Shown here piece by piece: positions 1-11,539 of a DNA stretch of 64,000 nucleotides. The stretch covers positions 310,001-374,000 of the forward strand of contig JAQGDQ010000143.1 in NCBI GenBank assembly GCA_030141605.1. The letters are read 5' to 3'. This DNA comes from Tubiluchus corallicola (taxonomy: Eukaryota; Priapulida; Priapulimorpha; Priapulimorphida; Tubiluchidae). The notes under the pieces are model-generated. The model had not been told where the DNA came from. It saw only the letters and a program-made list of their open reading frames with translations, and searched no databases. The position numbers and the translations under genes were made by a program. Numbering within the stretch: the stretch's first letter is position 1; every line of letters starts with the position of its first letter.

Positions 1-50
1 AAGATTAATGGACGACGTCTTAACTGGAAAGCGAGGCGATAAGTTGCCAG
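1..50 (+). CDS. possible 3' end of an exon cut by the window edge
   Basis: The first 50 bases read without a stop in frame 2 (RLMDDVLTGKRGDKLP, then one base of the next codon) and stop at a good splice donor, CCAG|GTCAGT, with GT at 51-52. The frame-1 reading hits a stop at base 40. This could be the tail of an exon of a gene lying to the left, but 16 residues are too few to assign a family, and a chance open frame next to a chance donor is possible. No downstream exon of the same gene was recognised. Confidence 0.2.
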
Positions 51-3000
51 GTCAGTATACCGCAATTATCACCCCGCTATGGGTTGTTGATTTATGATTC
101 TCTTTATTTTCTCATGGAAACGTGATGTTACTGTGCTAAAAGCCAGCGAATTACAGTATTTGAATTCAGGAAAAACCCTTTGTGTCGTACACGTAATTCC
201 AAATACATTATTGCGACTGTAGTGTAGTATTATGTACTGTAGTGTGCTGTCTTAAAATTATAATATGTATTAACTAAGTATTTAACTAACAATATTTGCA
301 GCAAAAATATATCTGTGAAATTCAGCCATCCTTAGTGACCAAACAGCATTATGCATCTAACGTAAAAAAGCATTTTAATTGTGGCGATAAATATTCTAAC
401 GGACAAATCCGTGAACATATAATTCAAACACAGCAACAAAAATGGCAACAGCTTAGTTATTTCGGGGATGTTTCGATAAGACAATTATAGAACAAGCTGT
501 TTATTCCAGCTTAATAGTGATCAATATTGAAACTATATTTGTACAAAACATTTCTGGGGAAGAAAAAACCGCAGAATACTAAAACACTCCAAAACATTAT
601 AAATGATAACAGCATGCTAAAAACATTCAAATAGTCCATATGCAAATGGTGTTGAAGATAAATCATTTATTTTATCATGCTGCCGTTTTTTCTTGGACAA
701 AAGGAACATAAATATTGTCAAAAATATCGCTTATACTGTGTTTGCTTAGTTGAAACTGGAGCTTGCCTCTGTTCTTTATGAGCGTCCTGCAAACCTGTAG
801 AGGATCGGACCTGCGAACTAATTAAAGTCAAATCACGAAGTTTTGATACATTTCTTAGTTAACGCGGCATTTACCAGACATCCGGAATGCGTTTTGCATA
901 TTGCGTATTTGTTATTGCATATTGGTTATTGCGCATGCATTTGTGCTTCATAGATAAAAACCAATTTATCTTGTTTTCAATGCGTTCGTTTATAAGACCT
1001 GTGTTATTGCATTGTTTTTTTCAGCGATTCCTACTAGATTGTTTATACGGAGTTGGATACGCAATGACGCATAATGCACTGCTTAACGCAGCAAATTCTA
1101 ACAACTGAATAGATATATTTTAGCCTAATCTGCTGAATGCAAGTACAATATGGGCCTACTATTTTAATAATTTACTTGGACGCCAGTTATAATTTCTGTT
1201 CCATACCATAAATATGTTTATAACCTGTTAAGAACTGAAAGTGATCATTCATGCACTTTGTAAATCAATTCATTTGTTGTTTATCATGTTGCTAAGCAAA
1301 TTTAGCACGAACCGTATGTTATTAAATTCCTCACAAAATCAGTAACAATAATCAGACTGCAATAAGACTTTTATAAGACAACATAATTAAATAATTAGCT
1401 ACATGGCTATCTTTGTTTATCCCATGTCCTTAGTTGTATCTGAAAGCCTGCAAGAAGCTATAAGACGGTAAAATTAAATTAACTTTCATCTTATTACACT
1501 TCTTTAATCACTTAATCAGAAGGACTTTCAACTAACTGGAACTGTAATCCTGCCAGAGTTAGTAAAGCTTTCAATTTGACTAAATGTATAAGCCAGCCGC
1601 GCTGCAGCCTCACGTAGAAGGGCTGATTATCACCAGCCATGTGGATAAATTAGCCTAGTTGCTGAATAGTTAATGAAGCCAGGCTTTGTTACACAGTTTC
1701 CATATCTATTATTTCTCTTATTTCTCTTCTTTGCTCTTCTCTTCTCTTCTTTGGACTCATTCCTCTTTTCTCTTCTTTGTCTTCTCTTCTCCTCTCCCTC
1801 TCCTCTCTTCTCTCATCTCTTCTTCACTCATCTCACTACAAATAGCTTACAGAGTATGAGACACTAAAGCATGTACTTGTTTGCGCGCTGAAATAATAGC
1901 GCATTTAATATCACATTGCCAATGCTAATAGCTGTTTGAAAAGCCATTTTGTTTATCAAATGAAAAGTCTCTGTGGGCCAAATTGAGTAGTATAAGTTAT
2001 ATCGAGATTGGTTGACCTCTGTTCATGAGTCACGGCTTGAAAAGTTACAGTTGCGATTTCATTATGAATTGCAGTTCCTGTGCATTCAAGTCATGCGAAT
2101 TTAATCACACAAAATTATAAATTTCAAAGAAAAGGCTGGCACTTTTGAAGGTCCAATTCTGTAACTATAGACCGTATTATTTGCGAATCTTCAGTTTCTG
2201 TCAGAAATATTGTCAACTAGTTTTGTTTAGTTTCAAAACTCGAGATCAGATTTGTGCGGTTTTCTAAACCTATGTGCATAATGACAAAATATACCAAACC
2301 AGTTATCTAAAAATAAATTAAATAAACAAAATATTTATACCACGATTTTTACAGGTTATCGAAATCTGAACTATGATTACTATCTAATGTTTGGTCAGTG
2401 TTTTCTTTTCTTTTAAAATGACCTTTTGCGGCCAGAGGCTACTCCTGTTAAACATCTAGTAAGCAAGCCCATCACGCATCCTTGATGAGATACTGGAGTA
2501 AACGAAGATTAAGGCCATATGCCAGCAGACTCTAGTTTACCGCTGACTGGTATTAAATAGCGCATTCAGAGTTTTATTGATTGTGAATGATCTGCATTAA
2601 TAATTACATTGGGGGAACTGTCGATTCGCTTAATAACATAAACATATCACATGTTTCTGACGTCGTCTGCTAAATCGGTTGAGATCATTGTAAAATGTTA
2701 TTGGGAACTTTCTACAATCAAGGCTCCTGCTCTGCTGCCAAAAATAGACTCGTCAAATTGACGCCTTTGAATTAACTGCGATACGCGTGCAGTGAAAAAT
2801 AGCTGAGTTTAGCTGCCTGGTTACGCCTGACTGCGTGAGAAGCCCTGTAGAGTAACCCTTGCACACCGCGTGACACGCTTGTTTACTAAACGCTCGAATT
2901 AACATGCCAATGATTTTAAGAATGATGCAAAAACAAGGACTTTGTAAACGCGTTTTTGAATGAAGGATTGAATAGTACCCTCCGTACCAAAATCGCTTTA

Positions 3001-4510
3001 TTAATCATGTAGAAAATAACAATGGAACTTAGTTATAGCATTAGATGGTAGTTTAAATTTTCGTAATTTGCTGGTTATTTTGGTATCATATTTATATAAT
3101 TTAAGTTTATTATAAAGAAAAAGCTATCGTGTTAATGTGTTGGGATTATTGTTCCTTTTGGGGCCATGAACAGCTCAGGACCGTAGGACTAACAGAACAG
3201 ATTGGTAAAAATACAGTTTAGTAATTGTTGTTCGACTAAAACCACATTTTGAAAATTTCTGAACATTACTTTTTCATTTCTGGTTCACCATAAAATTCAC
3301 AAAATTCAGGAAGATGACATTCAGGAAGATGGTGATATTCAGTCTCTTGCTGCATTTAAGCTCTCTACCTAATTCAGTTTCAGCATTCGATCTTTTGCAG
3401 CTTTAATTTTTGCTGTTTTCAACCTGTTAAAATATTTTTCTTTAGACTTACTTCACCACCTCTATTGTAGCATGCAATTTATTCAGATCTGGATTCGCCT
3501 AAAATTTATCTATTTTAAAATTCAGTATGCTATAGCATTCACATTTTGCAAGATTTATGGTTCTATTCTAGCACTGTGTCACGTATCAACTAGAACTTCT
3601 ATTTCACGCTCTGCTTTCTTATGTGTATTGTTACTGAATATAATGATTATAATTCTTAAAATGGAAAGACACGAAAATCGTCTTGTGACGATGTTTTCAA
3701 AAGTAATTTGCGGAAATTTTCTCGCCAAATTGGCACATTTCTGGTACCAAGTTTTCGTACGCTTGTTTTTATTTAAAATTCATTTCCTACATTAAAAAGT
3801 ACTTAACATTGAAAATTCAAACTAACCCACTAAGTTCCAAATTCTGCAAGCAGATATCCAACACCCAACGACGTGACCAAGACCTTAAGCCTAACGTAAT
3901 TGGTTCCGCAAACTTGTTCATCATCAAGGAGAATTCTCTAAAAGGACGCTGAACCGCAGAAGTGTTTTGACCACATTCGGAAATGTAAACGCCTTGAACG
4001 GCAAATATGCAGACAGCTGAAATCAAAATGGCAAAAAGCACCCCAAATCGATTTTTGATGGTCACACATTCATTCATTAACCAAGCCAATCGTTGCTGAA
4101 TCTCGATTGCTAAGCACACTCTGGGCTTTTTCTATTCCCTTACTACTCAAATTCCCAGTTATCAAATTATCTGATGCTGGAAAATGCTCAGACACCACCC
4201 ACTCGGCTACCATTAACGCGGGGTTAGGTCTAATTGTCTCAGTAACCACATTTTAAACGCGTGACATAGACTGCCAACTTTCTTCTAAAACACTGATTGA
4301 AGCCACAGACTAATTTACCACATTTCAACACAAAACTCGTTATGTTTTCAGCTGTGAAGATATTTGTTTAGCAGCACATTATTCGCCCATTAACAGACCT
4401 GGGGTTAACCCATGAATGGAAGCCAAACAACGTGTACATACCCCGTCACATGAAGCTATATAATAAATGTCAGGGATACCAGCTGTGTGCATCAGCTTTC
4501 GGTTACTGTA
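51..4510. other. AT-rich intergenic DNA without recognised genes
   Basis: I see no coding sequence with family resemblance. Open frames at 296-490, 887-1108, 3472-3795 (+) and 3817-4119 (-) are low-complexity or random-looking and have no splice context. The only distinct structure is the pyrimidine tract at 1711-1835. Confidence 0.6.
1711..1835 (+). repeat. polypyrimidine (TTCTC-rich) tract
   Basis: About 125 bases are almost purely C/T, built of irregular TTCTC/TCTTC units with a few ATC and GG interruptions. Long homopyrimidine-homopurine tracts like this can form triplex DNA, but no function is shown by the sequence. Confidence 0.8.
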
Positions 4511-4590
4511 CAGCAGTGAATCTCAAACGGGAGACACTTGGCTTCCCGGGGGCAGGATTTTTGTCAGGGGATAACTAATGGGGGAATATA
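4511..4590 (+). mobile_element. possible hAT-type DNA transposon end
   Basis: The stretch beginning CAGTGAATCTCAAAC and running into CCCGGGGGCAGGATTTTTG resembles the G-rich terminal inverted repeats of Charlie/hAT-like elements (CAGTGGTTCTCAAAC type). The opposite end and an 8-bp target duplication were not found, so this is a resemblance only. Confidence 0.3.
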
Positions 4591-4717
4591 AGCATGGCTG
4601 CCCTAGATACGAAATTTCACATATCCCATATACACAGCTTTTACAAGAATTCCCATGGATGCATCTATATACCTAGTATTACCTATTTCAGTACCTAAAA
4701 AGCATTCTCTGAATACG

Positions 4718-5072
4718 TGTTGTGTTTTGTTTCTCTCGGATCGTAGAGAAAACCAGAAAACACTTCGTCAAATTAAACTAGTTTATTAAGCGAGAATTCT
4801 ACAGCACAAAAGTATGAAGGAACGCGAAATGTTTACAATAAACGTGAAAATCTGGAAAATGTTTAAGTGTATCTGAAAATACAAGTATACAAGAGAATGT
4901 GTAAGTGTGCGTCCTGTGAATCTGCGTTTGTGTGTCAGCGGCCAGCTTCGCCTTATATAGCGTGCCAGAGAAGTTTCTTTCTAGAACATTCTACAAGGTA
5001 AGACGATTGTACTAACGGAACATTCTACAATGTTCTATTTAATTCTAATAGATGCCAGCGATCTCCACAACA
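4718..5072 (-). mobile_element. LTR of a Ty3/gypsy retrotransposon (minus orientation)
   Basis: Read on the minus strand the segment starts TGTTGTGGAG and ends AAAACACAACA, the TG...CA ends expected of an LTR of about 355 bp. It contains a TATA-like box (TATATAAGG, near 4958) and a polyadenylation-type signal (AATAAA, near 4789), in the order expected for an LTR promoter and terminator. It is preceded (5073-5082) by a polypurine tract, GGTGGGGAGG, and by the end of a pol frame, which marks it as the 3' LTR of the adjoining fragment. No exact target-site duplication could be matched. Confidence 0.75.
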
Positions 5073-5106
5073 CCTCCCCACCGAAACTGATGCTGTCTCC
5101 AAAGCA

Positions 5107-5680
5107 TCAGCAACAACGTCTCTCTCTCGGCTTGGGTGTCCTCTTGGATCGTCTAGGGTTGTCTGGTCCATACTCTGGCACAGGCGGCTTGGTCTCGGAC
5201 ATGGGTTGAGGTGCTCTGGTTTGCTTCAGGGTTTCTGGCAGTTCTTCCAGGATCTCCATTGGATGATCAGGTGGAAGCTCAGAAGTAAAGTCCGCCTCAT
5301 CACCAGGTTCTCTACAGCGAGTCTTTGAAGCAGCGAGTACCCAAAGCTTTCTTGATGACTGCTGGTACCCATCGGGGATGTCCGTCTCGACGAGGTCAAT
5401 AGTACAGTGCATAGACAGGCTCTCCAGCCTTGTACTGCTTGGTGACCTTGGCGACACCTCCCGAGTCTGGAGTCGAGCGAGATGACTCCTTGGATTGCTT
5501 ACCCTCAGGGTAGCAAGGAGTCAATCCTTGTCCGTATCTGCCGAGACATCAAAAGTTCACTCGGAGAGAATCCACAGGATGTCGGTGTTCTCCGGTATGC
5601 ATCAGAAACTTTTGAAGAGCTCACTTTGGGGGCAGAGAAGACTTCCTGAGTGCCTCTTTGAATGCTGCTCCCGGATGGTG
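5107..5680 (-). pseudogene. Ty3/gypsy pol remnant: integrase C-terminal part and pol tail
   Basis: Minus-strand frames give the integrase signature YRRTPTSCGFSPSELLMSRQ followed by IRTRIDSLLP (the usual form is YRxTPHxxTGxSPAELLxGR). After stops and a frame change comes a charged pol tail containing PVPEYGPDNPRRSKRTPKPR and two terminal cysteines. Integrase of this class joins element DNA to host DNA. Protease, RT, RNase H and the integrase catalytic core are missing, and stops interrupt the frame (for example directly after the LLP motif), so the copy is dead. It continues into its own 3' LTR at 5072. Confidence 0.8.
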
Positions 5681-5689
5681 AGATGTGTG

Positions 5690-6123
5690 ATCCCACGCTC
5701 TCTGCACCACCCAAGGTCGCCAAGCAGTACATGGCTGGAGAGCCTGTCTATGCACTGTACTATTGACCTCGTCGAGACGGACATCCCCGATGGGTACCAG
5801 CAGTCATCAAGAAAGCTTTGGGTACTCGCTGCTTCAACGTTAAGGTCTTTCCTCATGGTCCAGTGTGGAGATGACACTGGGAACAGCTACGTCCGCGCTA
5901 CGCTTCTGTAGAGGACTATGAACCTGGTGATGAGACGGACTTTACTTCTGAGCTTCCACCTGATCATCCAATGAAGATCCTGGAAGAACTGCCAGAAATC
6001 CTGAAGCAAACCGGAGCACCTCAGCCCATGTCCGAGACCAAGCCGCCTGTGCCAGAGTATGGACCGGACAACCCCAGACGATCCAAGAGGACACCCAAGC
6101 CGAGAAAGAGACTTTGTTGCTGA
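5690..6123 (+). pseudogene. second, inverted copy of the same gypsy pol tail
   Basis: From about 5690 the plus strand repeats the pol tail found on the minus strand at 5107-5460 (shared pieces AGEPVYALYY, HPRWVPAVIKKALGTRCF, TSELPPDHP, PEYGPDNPRRSKRTPKPR) and ends at TGA 6121-6123. It keeps a section (FPHGPVW...YEPGDE) that the minus copy has lost, while both copies share a stop after ALYY. Two tails of one element family therefore face away from each other around a centre near 5685. Small differences show that they are diverged copies and not a perfect hairpin. Confidence 0.8.
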
Positions 6124-6157
6124 TGCTTTGGAGACAGCATCAGTTTCAGTGGGGAGG

Positions 6158-6318
6158 TGTTGTGGTGATCACTGGCATCTATTAGAATTAAATAGAACAT
6201 TATAGCATGCCAGAGAAGTTTCCAGAAGTTTCTTTCTAGAACATTCTACAAGGTAAGACGATTATTCTAACGGAACATTCTACAATGTTCTATTTAATTC
6301 TAATAGATGCCAACAACA
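6158..6318. mobile_element. rearranged LTR fragment closing the gypsy foldback
   Basis: After a polypurine tract (about 6148-6157) the LTR begins TGTTGTGG on the plus strand. After about 45 bases it switches to the reverse complement of the same LTR start (AGAACATTCTACAAGG ... AATAGATGCC), ending at AACAACA. It closely matches 4970-5058. This part is therefore an LTR start fused to an inverted LTR start, with an internal deletion relative to the left LTR. Confidence 0.65.
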
Positions 6319-6319
6319 C

Positions 6320-8400
6320 GTACAAAGGACAGGTACAGCTTCTATTTCTACTTTCTGTTGTAGGAAAGCAAAGGATAAAACGGTTGTAAAATGTTAACCA
6401 AAAACGTGTTGTTATCAAATTCACACACGTGTAAACTACTACAGGACGCAATTGTCATCATAAAATACCCTGTGTTAATTTCAGTTGAATGGTGTCTTTT
6501 AGGTCTTCATCTATAAGCTAATCAACCTTAAACATAAAATGAAACACAACTGTCAAACAAAAATGCCCTAGCCACGTAATCAATTAGTTTACTCAGCCAG
6601 TCCTCGTCCAGTTACTCAACGTCATACCCATTACATGTCATTACTGTTCAGTCTCGTAGCAGTGCAGTTGAAATTGACTTTGGTTGCTGACAAACTTAGT
6701 CACTTACGTCACTAAAGTCGATTGTGACGTCAGTTCCTTGAGCTGCTGATTCCCCCTACAAGTGAGATAAACTGTTATTCAAAATTACCGTAATGATGTC
6801 TCTATAACTCCATTTAATCACATACAGATATCCATGGATGTCTATCCACGTTTGGCCTGTTTAATATCCATAGATTTAATCACTGAGATTTTCTATCCAC
6901 GGAAACATATCAGTCAGCGAAGAAACTCCGATATATCAAGTGCCATTTCACGCAAGTTGGGTTCATCAATTTGGGCGCTAATACTCAATGGTTGCAAAGA
7001 CTTCGTTGTTATTCTTTCTTTTGACAGAATTTTAATTTTAGAAAAGCTCGTTTGGCCTTCTCAACAACATAATGTTTACCTATTGATTCAAAAGCAAGTT
7101 TTATCATCTACCAACATAAAGCTTTTTTCATTTTACTGCATGCAAAATGGAATTTATTTTCATAAATTATCGTGGTAACTAGAGATGCAAAGATGTAGTC
7201 CTGAAAATTATCCAGATAAGAATTCAAAATACATGTATCAGAAGGATCGAACAACCAGGAAGTGCAGGGGGAAGAATAGGCCTAGCTGGATTTTGTAACA
7301 AATTCTAACTTCGAATAAAATTGTACACTTTTTATGGCGCATTTCGTGACGCTTCTACTCACTATAAAAAATTCAGCCTGAAAACGATGTGTTTTCTACA
7401 AATATTTTTGTTTGACGAGAAACCGTGCAAATTTCAACATTGCGCACTGAACGTGTGCTTGTTAGGATGCGGTTTTCTTGTCTTGTTATGAACTCCATGA
7501 TGACGGTTGAGTTAGAGGTGCTTGCCAAACGTAACAAAACTGTAGCAAAAACAATAGCAGTTAAATAACAGTTACCACTTTTAGAATACAGTCTGAAACA
7601 ATTCAGTAAATCATAATTGAAGAAACTACGCTTTTGTTTTTTCCATGGATTTGGTTTTATAGACTTCAGTTGCAAACTTGCAATTACGCATTATTGTGAA
7701 ATGCCATTTTAGCCATTGCCACTGCTGAATGAATTAAATAAATCTTATGGCCATTTTTTCTTAATATGAGCCCAATTGATTATTATTGTGATCTGAACAA
7801 TTATGTGGTGTTTAAAACAAAACTAATCCATAATTGTTTTTTAATGTAAGGATCCGTAAATTTGCAAAGTGAATAAATAGAAAAGAATGTAAATTGATGT
7901 GTTTGTGTTCAGTACAAACGGAAATTGAGTGTCACATCTTGTAACATCCAAACCCATAACTTACTCCATAGCGTGCTAATAATGCACTAAACGTTTTAAT
8001 ATTTCATTAACAGAGTCCCTCTATTATGGCAGTCACGTCTGCTTTCTGACATTTCTGTGAGCTTCCACCAAGATATTTGCCGCCATTTTCTTTTACCCAG
8101 AATTCCCGGCGGGTTAATAACGTATAATACTAAATTCATGATGTTATGACCAAAATGAAATATAAATGACTGCATGTTGAACGATGCTCCCACTGGAGAT
8201 ATATATGTATATATACGAGAAACTCTGTTGCATTAATAGGGCGCATCACTATTAATGCCATTCGCGGGAAATCATGCATTCTACTATCGATTTTTGATCT
8301 TCAACAAGAAAGAAAACATCGCAATGTGATTGTCTTTGAAGAATTCACTCACTGAATCGAAATAAAAAGTGTGTTTCCTGACCTTTATTACTGTATTGTT
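6320..8400. other. intergenic DNA, nothing recognised
   Basis: Open frames at 6834-7178 (+) and 7373-7675 (-) have no recognisable domains and no coding-like composition. No splice-site or codon pattern convinced me of an exon. Confidence 0.6.
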
Positions 8401-8404
8401 GGTG

Positions 8405-8640
8405 TAAGAAAGAGAGACAAACAGATAGACAGACAGACAGGCGGCAAAAAGAGGTGGACAAACAGATAAACACAGACAGACAGACACAAGGACGGATTGG
8501 TGGACGGACAGACAAACAGACAGTGAAAAAGAGAAGGACAAACAGAATTATAACGACGGGAAAGAGGTAAAAAGAGACACAGACAGAGAGACAGATAGAC
8601 ACACACAGAGAATGATAGACAGACGGACAGACAGAAAAAC
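8405..8640 (+). repeat. imperfect (GACA)n tetranucleotide array
   Basis: About 235 bases are made of degenerate GACA/CAGA units (ACAGACAGACAG with many substitutions). The overlapping minus-strand frames rich in CLSVCLSV are translations of this repeat and not proteins. Confidence 0.9.
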
Positions 8641-8649
8641 AAAAAATAT

Positions 8650-11280
8650 ATATTTAACTAAAATTCACAAAAAAGAAGTCATATGTCTAACATTTACAAC
8701 TTTTCTAACTTGCTATAATTAAACATAGAAACAAAGATACGGGTCTTTGTGGCGGCTATTGCACCTAAAAGAGATGAAGAAGTGACATTTGAGATTCAGC
8801 CGCTAGCATATTATATTCTTTGCGGCTTTCGAGCTGGTAAAACCCCAGCGTTTGTAAACCCTAAAAACTCAAACAGCAAGGGTAATTTTAATGATTCTGT
8901 GCGCAGTCGTCATAGTAACCGTTTGATTATAATGCAACTCCATTGAAATTTGTAATTTATTCGATCAGATTTTGTGCGTGACAAAAAATTAATTAATGGA
9001 TTTAATTGTCGGGTTAGCCTTAACCTTTTAGACATTGTTCTTTCGTTTATGATTATCATCATAAACGAAAAAGCAAAGGTAACATTAATGATTCTGTGCG
9101 TAATAACCATGGCAACCTGATGAATTGCAGTGCAAATCGTAACCTCAGATCAGGTGTGATATGTTTAATAACATGATTATGTCACAATAGTCATGCTAGC
9201 AATATAAGTCTTATAACTAATGATTTTAATTATAGACGGCTTTGGCTCATTATCTTTAAGTACATTATCCATCAATGACGTATTTACTGTTTACCTAGTG
9301 TACCGCTAAAAGCAATTGAACGCCGTCATTTAATAAAGAGAATAACGTGAAGAAATAATTAGAGCAGATTGGCTAGGTAGGTCGGATATTACTTGGGGGC
9401 ACTTTTCATTGAGCGTGCTTAATTGAGTTCTATATTTAACAAGCTGGAACTGTCTCATACTGTTACTAGAAACCATTGCTTGTTAGTCTACAAAAGTAAG
9501 TCCTGTACACACATCAGTATGTTGAAACTATTAGCAATAGCAACAGCAACAGCAACACAACAGCAGCAATAACAAAGCAACAACAGCATCCAGATGAGTA
9601 GCGACTTAACCAACAGATAGAAGTGACATGATGATCTGTGTTGATACTTTAGCTATCCCGATGCTTTATTGGTGACACGACCCACATGGAAATTAAGCTT
9701 TCTTTCCTTTCCTTTCTTGTTAATTTAAGGCTCTTTTCTAGACACTAAGCAATTATCTTACCTTAATTGTAATAACCGAGATAAAAGTCTTAAATCAAAT
9801 GTGGCTAATGAAAACCACTTTCACAGAAGAATATTAAAATCTGTTTCTGGAACACCAGAGACCTTCGATCTAAAAGGATTTCAATCGCTGTTAACAATTT
9901 TCCGTTTGAGAAATATCCATATAAGCTGGCATTTTCTGGTAGACAAAATTGAATGGCAATATTCCAAATGAATCTTATGCGATACCAGTACATAAAGATT
10001 GTCTGTAAATTTCTCATAAGATTGGGCTTAAAAGTTTGCGCCACACGGTTCCGTTTCTCTGTTCTACTTATACTATATCAGTATGCAGTTTTTCCGCTTC
10101 TAGTAGATCTTAATGCCTGCCATAATTATTGGGTTTAATAGCTAGTTGTCATGACGTTAGACATAATCCAGAAGTTCCTAGTTCACACTAATCTCACGCC
10201 CGACCTTTACAAGTGCATATGCTTCCTTTTAGGCAAGTTCGATTTTAAAATTCAATGATTGTGAGTTGATATGATCACTCATTTTTAAATTAATATTTTT
10301 TTAATAATTAATTCCGATGCTACACTCCAACTTTGCAGATCGAATGCCAGACCTTTGGAGGTGCTTAAGGATCATAAAACTACACCACAAAAATATAAAG
10401 CTCACAGGATCACAGAACAGTATTGCCAAAGTACAAGTCAAAGGAAATGCATCCTTCACAGAATCGCAACCTCAAAAGAACACCAAGCAAATTGCAAAGC
10501 CAACATGTTTAGAATATCATATTATTAGTGTGACATTGAAGAATAGTGTATGTTATGCTGTCATGGTGGCCTTTATTAACAAAGGTGTTTCTATACCTGA
10601 GTGGCTTTCATAATAGTCAGCTATTCATAATAACTATGTACACATTCTCATGCCATTCTGCCATCCTACCAGGAAGAGATGAGAGAACGTTATTAGACAC
10701 GGAGCACTAGTAGATGATATGGCTTTGTGGCATTAGTTTTCAGCTTTCTCTAGCTCACATTGCAGCTGTTACAGTGTCGTTATTGAAACGCCAGGAGTAT
10801 ATATTAATTACATGAGTAAATCAGAGCTCAGCTAAGTAAATTGACGCGTTCAGTGCACACACAAGCGGCTAGCAACCGAGCGCAGCATAATTGCTAATGC
10901 TAGCATCGCTATTATCGAACTACAATAATCTGTTTTACGTCATCGTCACTCGGCATAATGACAGGCAGACGGACAGACAGACACTCAAATACAATTACGA
11001 TATTTATTATTTTGATTACCAGTGGAATACGTGCCGCGGGATATTTCTACGCAGCTATGTACAAATATTAATGTAATTACTGACGTCGTCTTGAGGATAG
11101 CTATCGAGTCAAGAATGCTTCCGCATGTAATCAGAAAGATTAAACCATTATATTGTGCCCGTGGATGTAAATGCGTTTAGCTTGCAATTCTAAAATGTAA
11201 TTATAAATTGCAATTATAAAATTCTAGTTTATAATGCTTCGTGGTCACAAACGAATTTGTCTAATACCCCAAAATGTGAA
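8650..11280. other. intergenic DNA with short CAA/CAG and GACA repeats
   Basis: No gene was recognised. A short CAA/CAG-rich run lies at 9532-9590 and a small GACA cluster at 10960-10983. Frames at 8749-8946, 9805-10044 and 10317-10613 look non-coding. Confidence 0.55.
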
Positions 11281-11285
11281 AAAGT

Positions 11286-11533
11286 TGAGTAGAGTAAAGT
11301 AGATCAGAATAGAGTAGAGTAGAGTAGAGTGGAGCAGAGCAGAGCAGAGCGGAGTGGAGTGGAGTGGAGTGGAGTGGAGTGGAGTGGAGTGGAGTGGAGT
11401 AGAGTAGAGTAGAGTAGAGTAGAGTAGAGTAGAGTAGAGTAGAGTAGAGTAGAGTAGAGTAGAGTAGAGTAGAGTAGATTAGAGTAGAGTAGAGTGGAAT
11501 AGAGTGGAGTGGAGTGTTGTGGTGTGGAGTGGA
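11286..11533 (+). repeat. pentanucleotide array (AGAGT/GGAGT/AGAGC)n
   Basis: A period-5 microsatellite of about 250 bp with successive homogeneous blocks: AGAGT, then AGAGC, then a run of GGAGT, then a long run of AGAGT, then degraded GGAGT. The block layout implies that local variants were amplified after they arose. The minus-strand open frame (LLYSTLLYST) is an artefact of a 5-bp period. Confidence 0.95.
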
Positions 11534-11539
11534 GACCGA

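Noticed and set aside
3817-4119. 100-codon minus-strand frame with a hydrophobic stretch
   Set aside because: One hydrophobic patch only, with no family resemblance and no splice context.
8284-8642. Three overlapping Cys/Ser/Leu-rich minus-strand frames
   Set aside because: Translations of the GACA tetranucleotide array. A period of 4 keeps several frames open.
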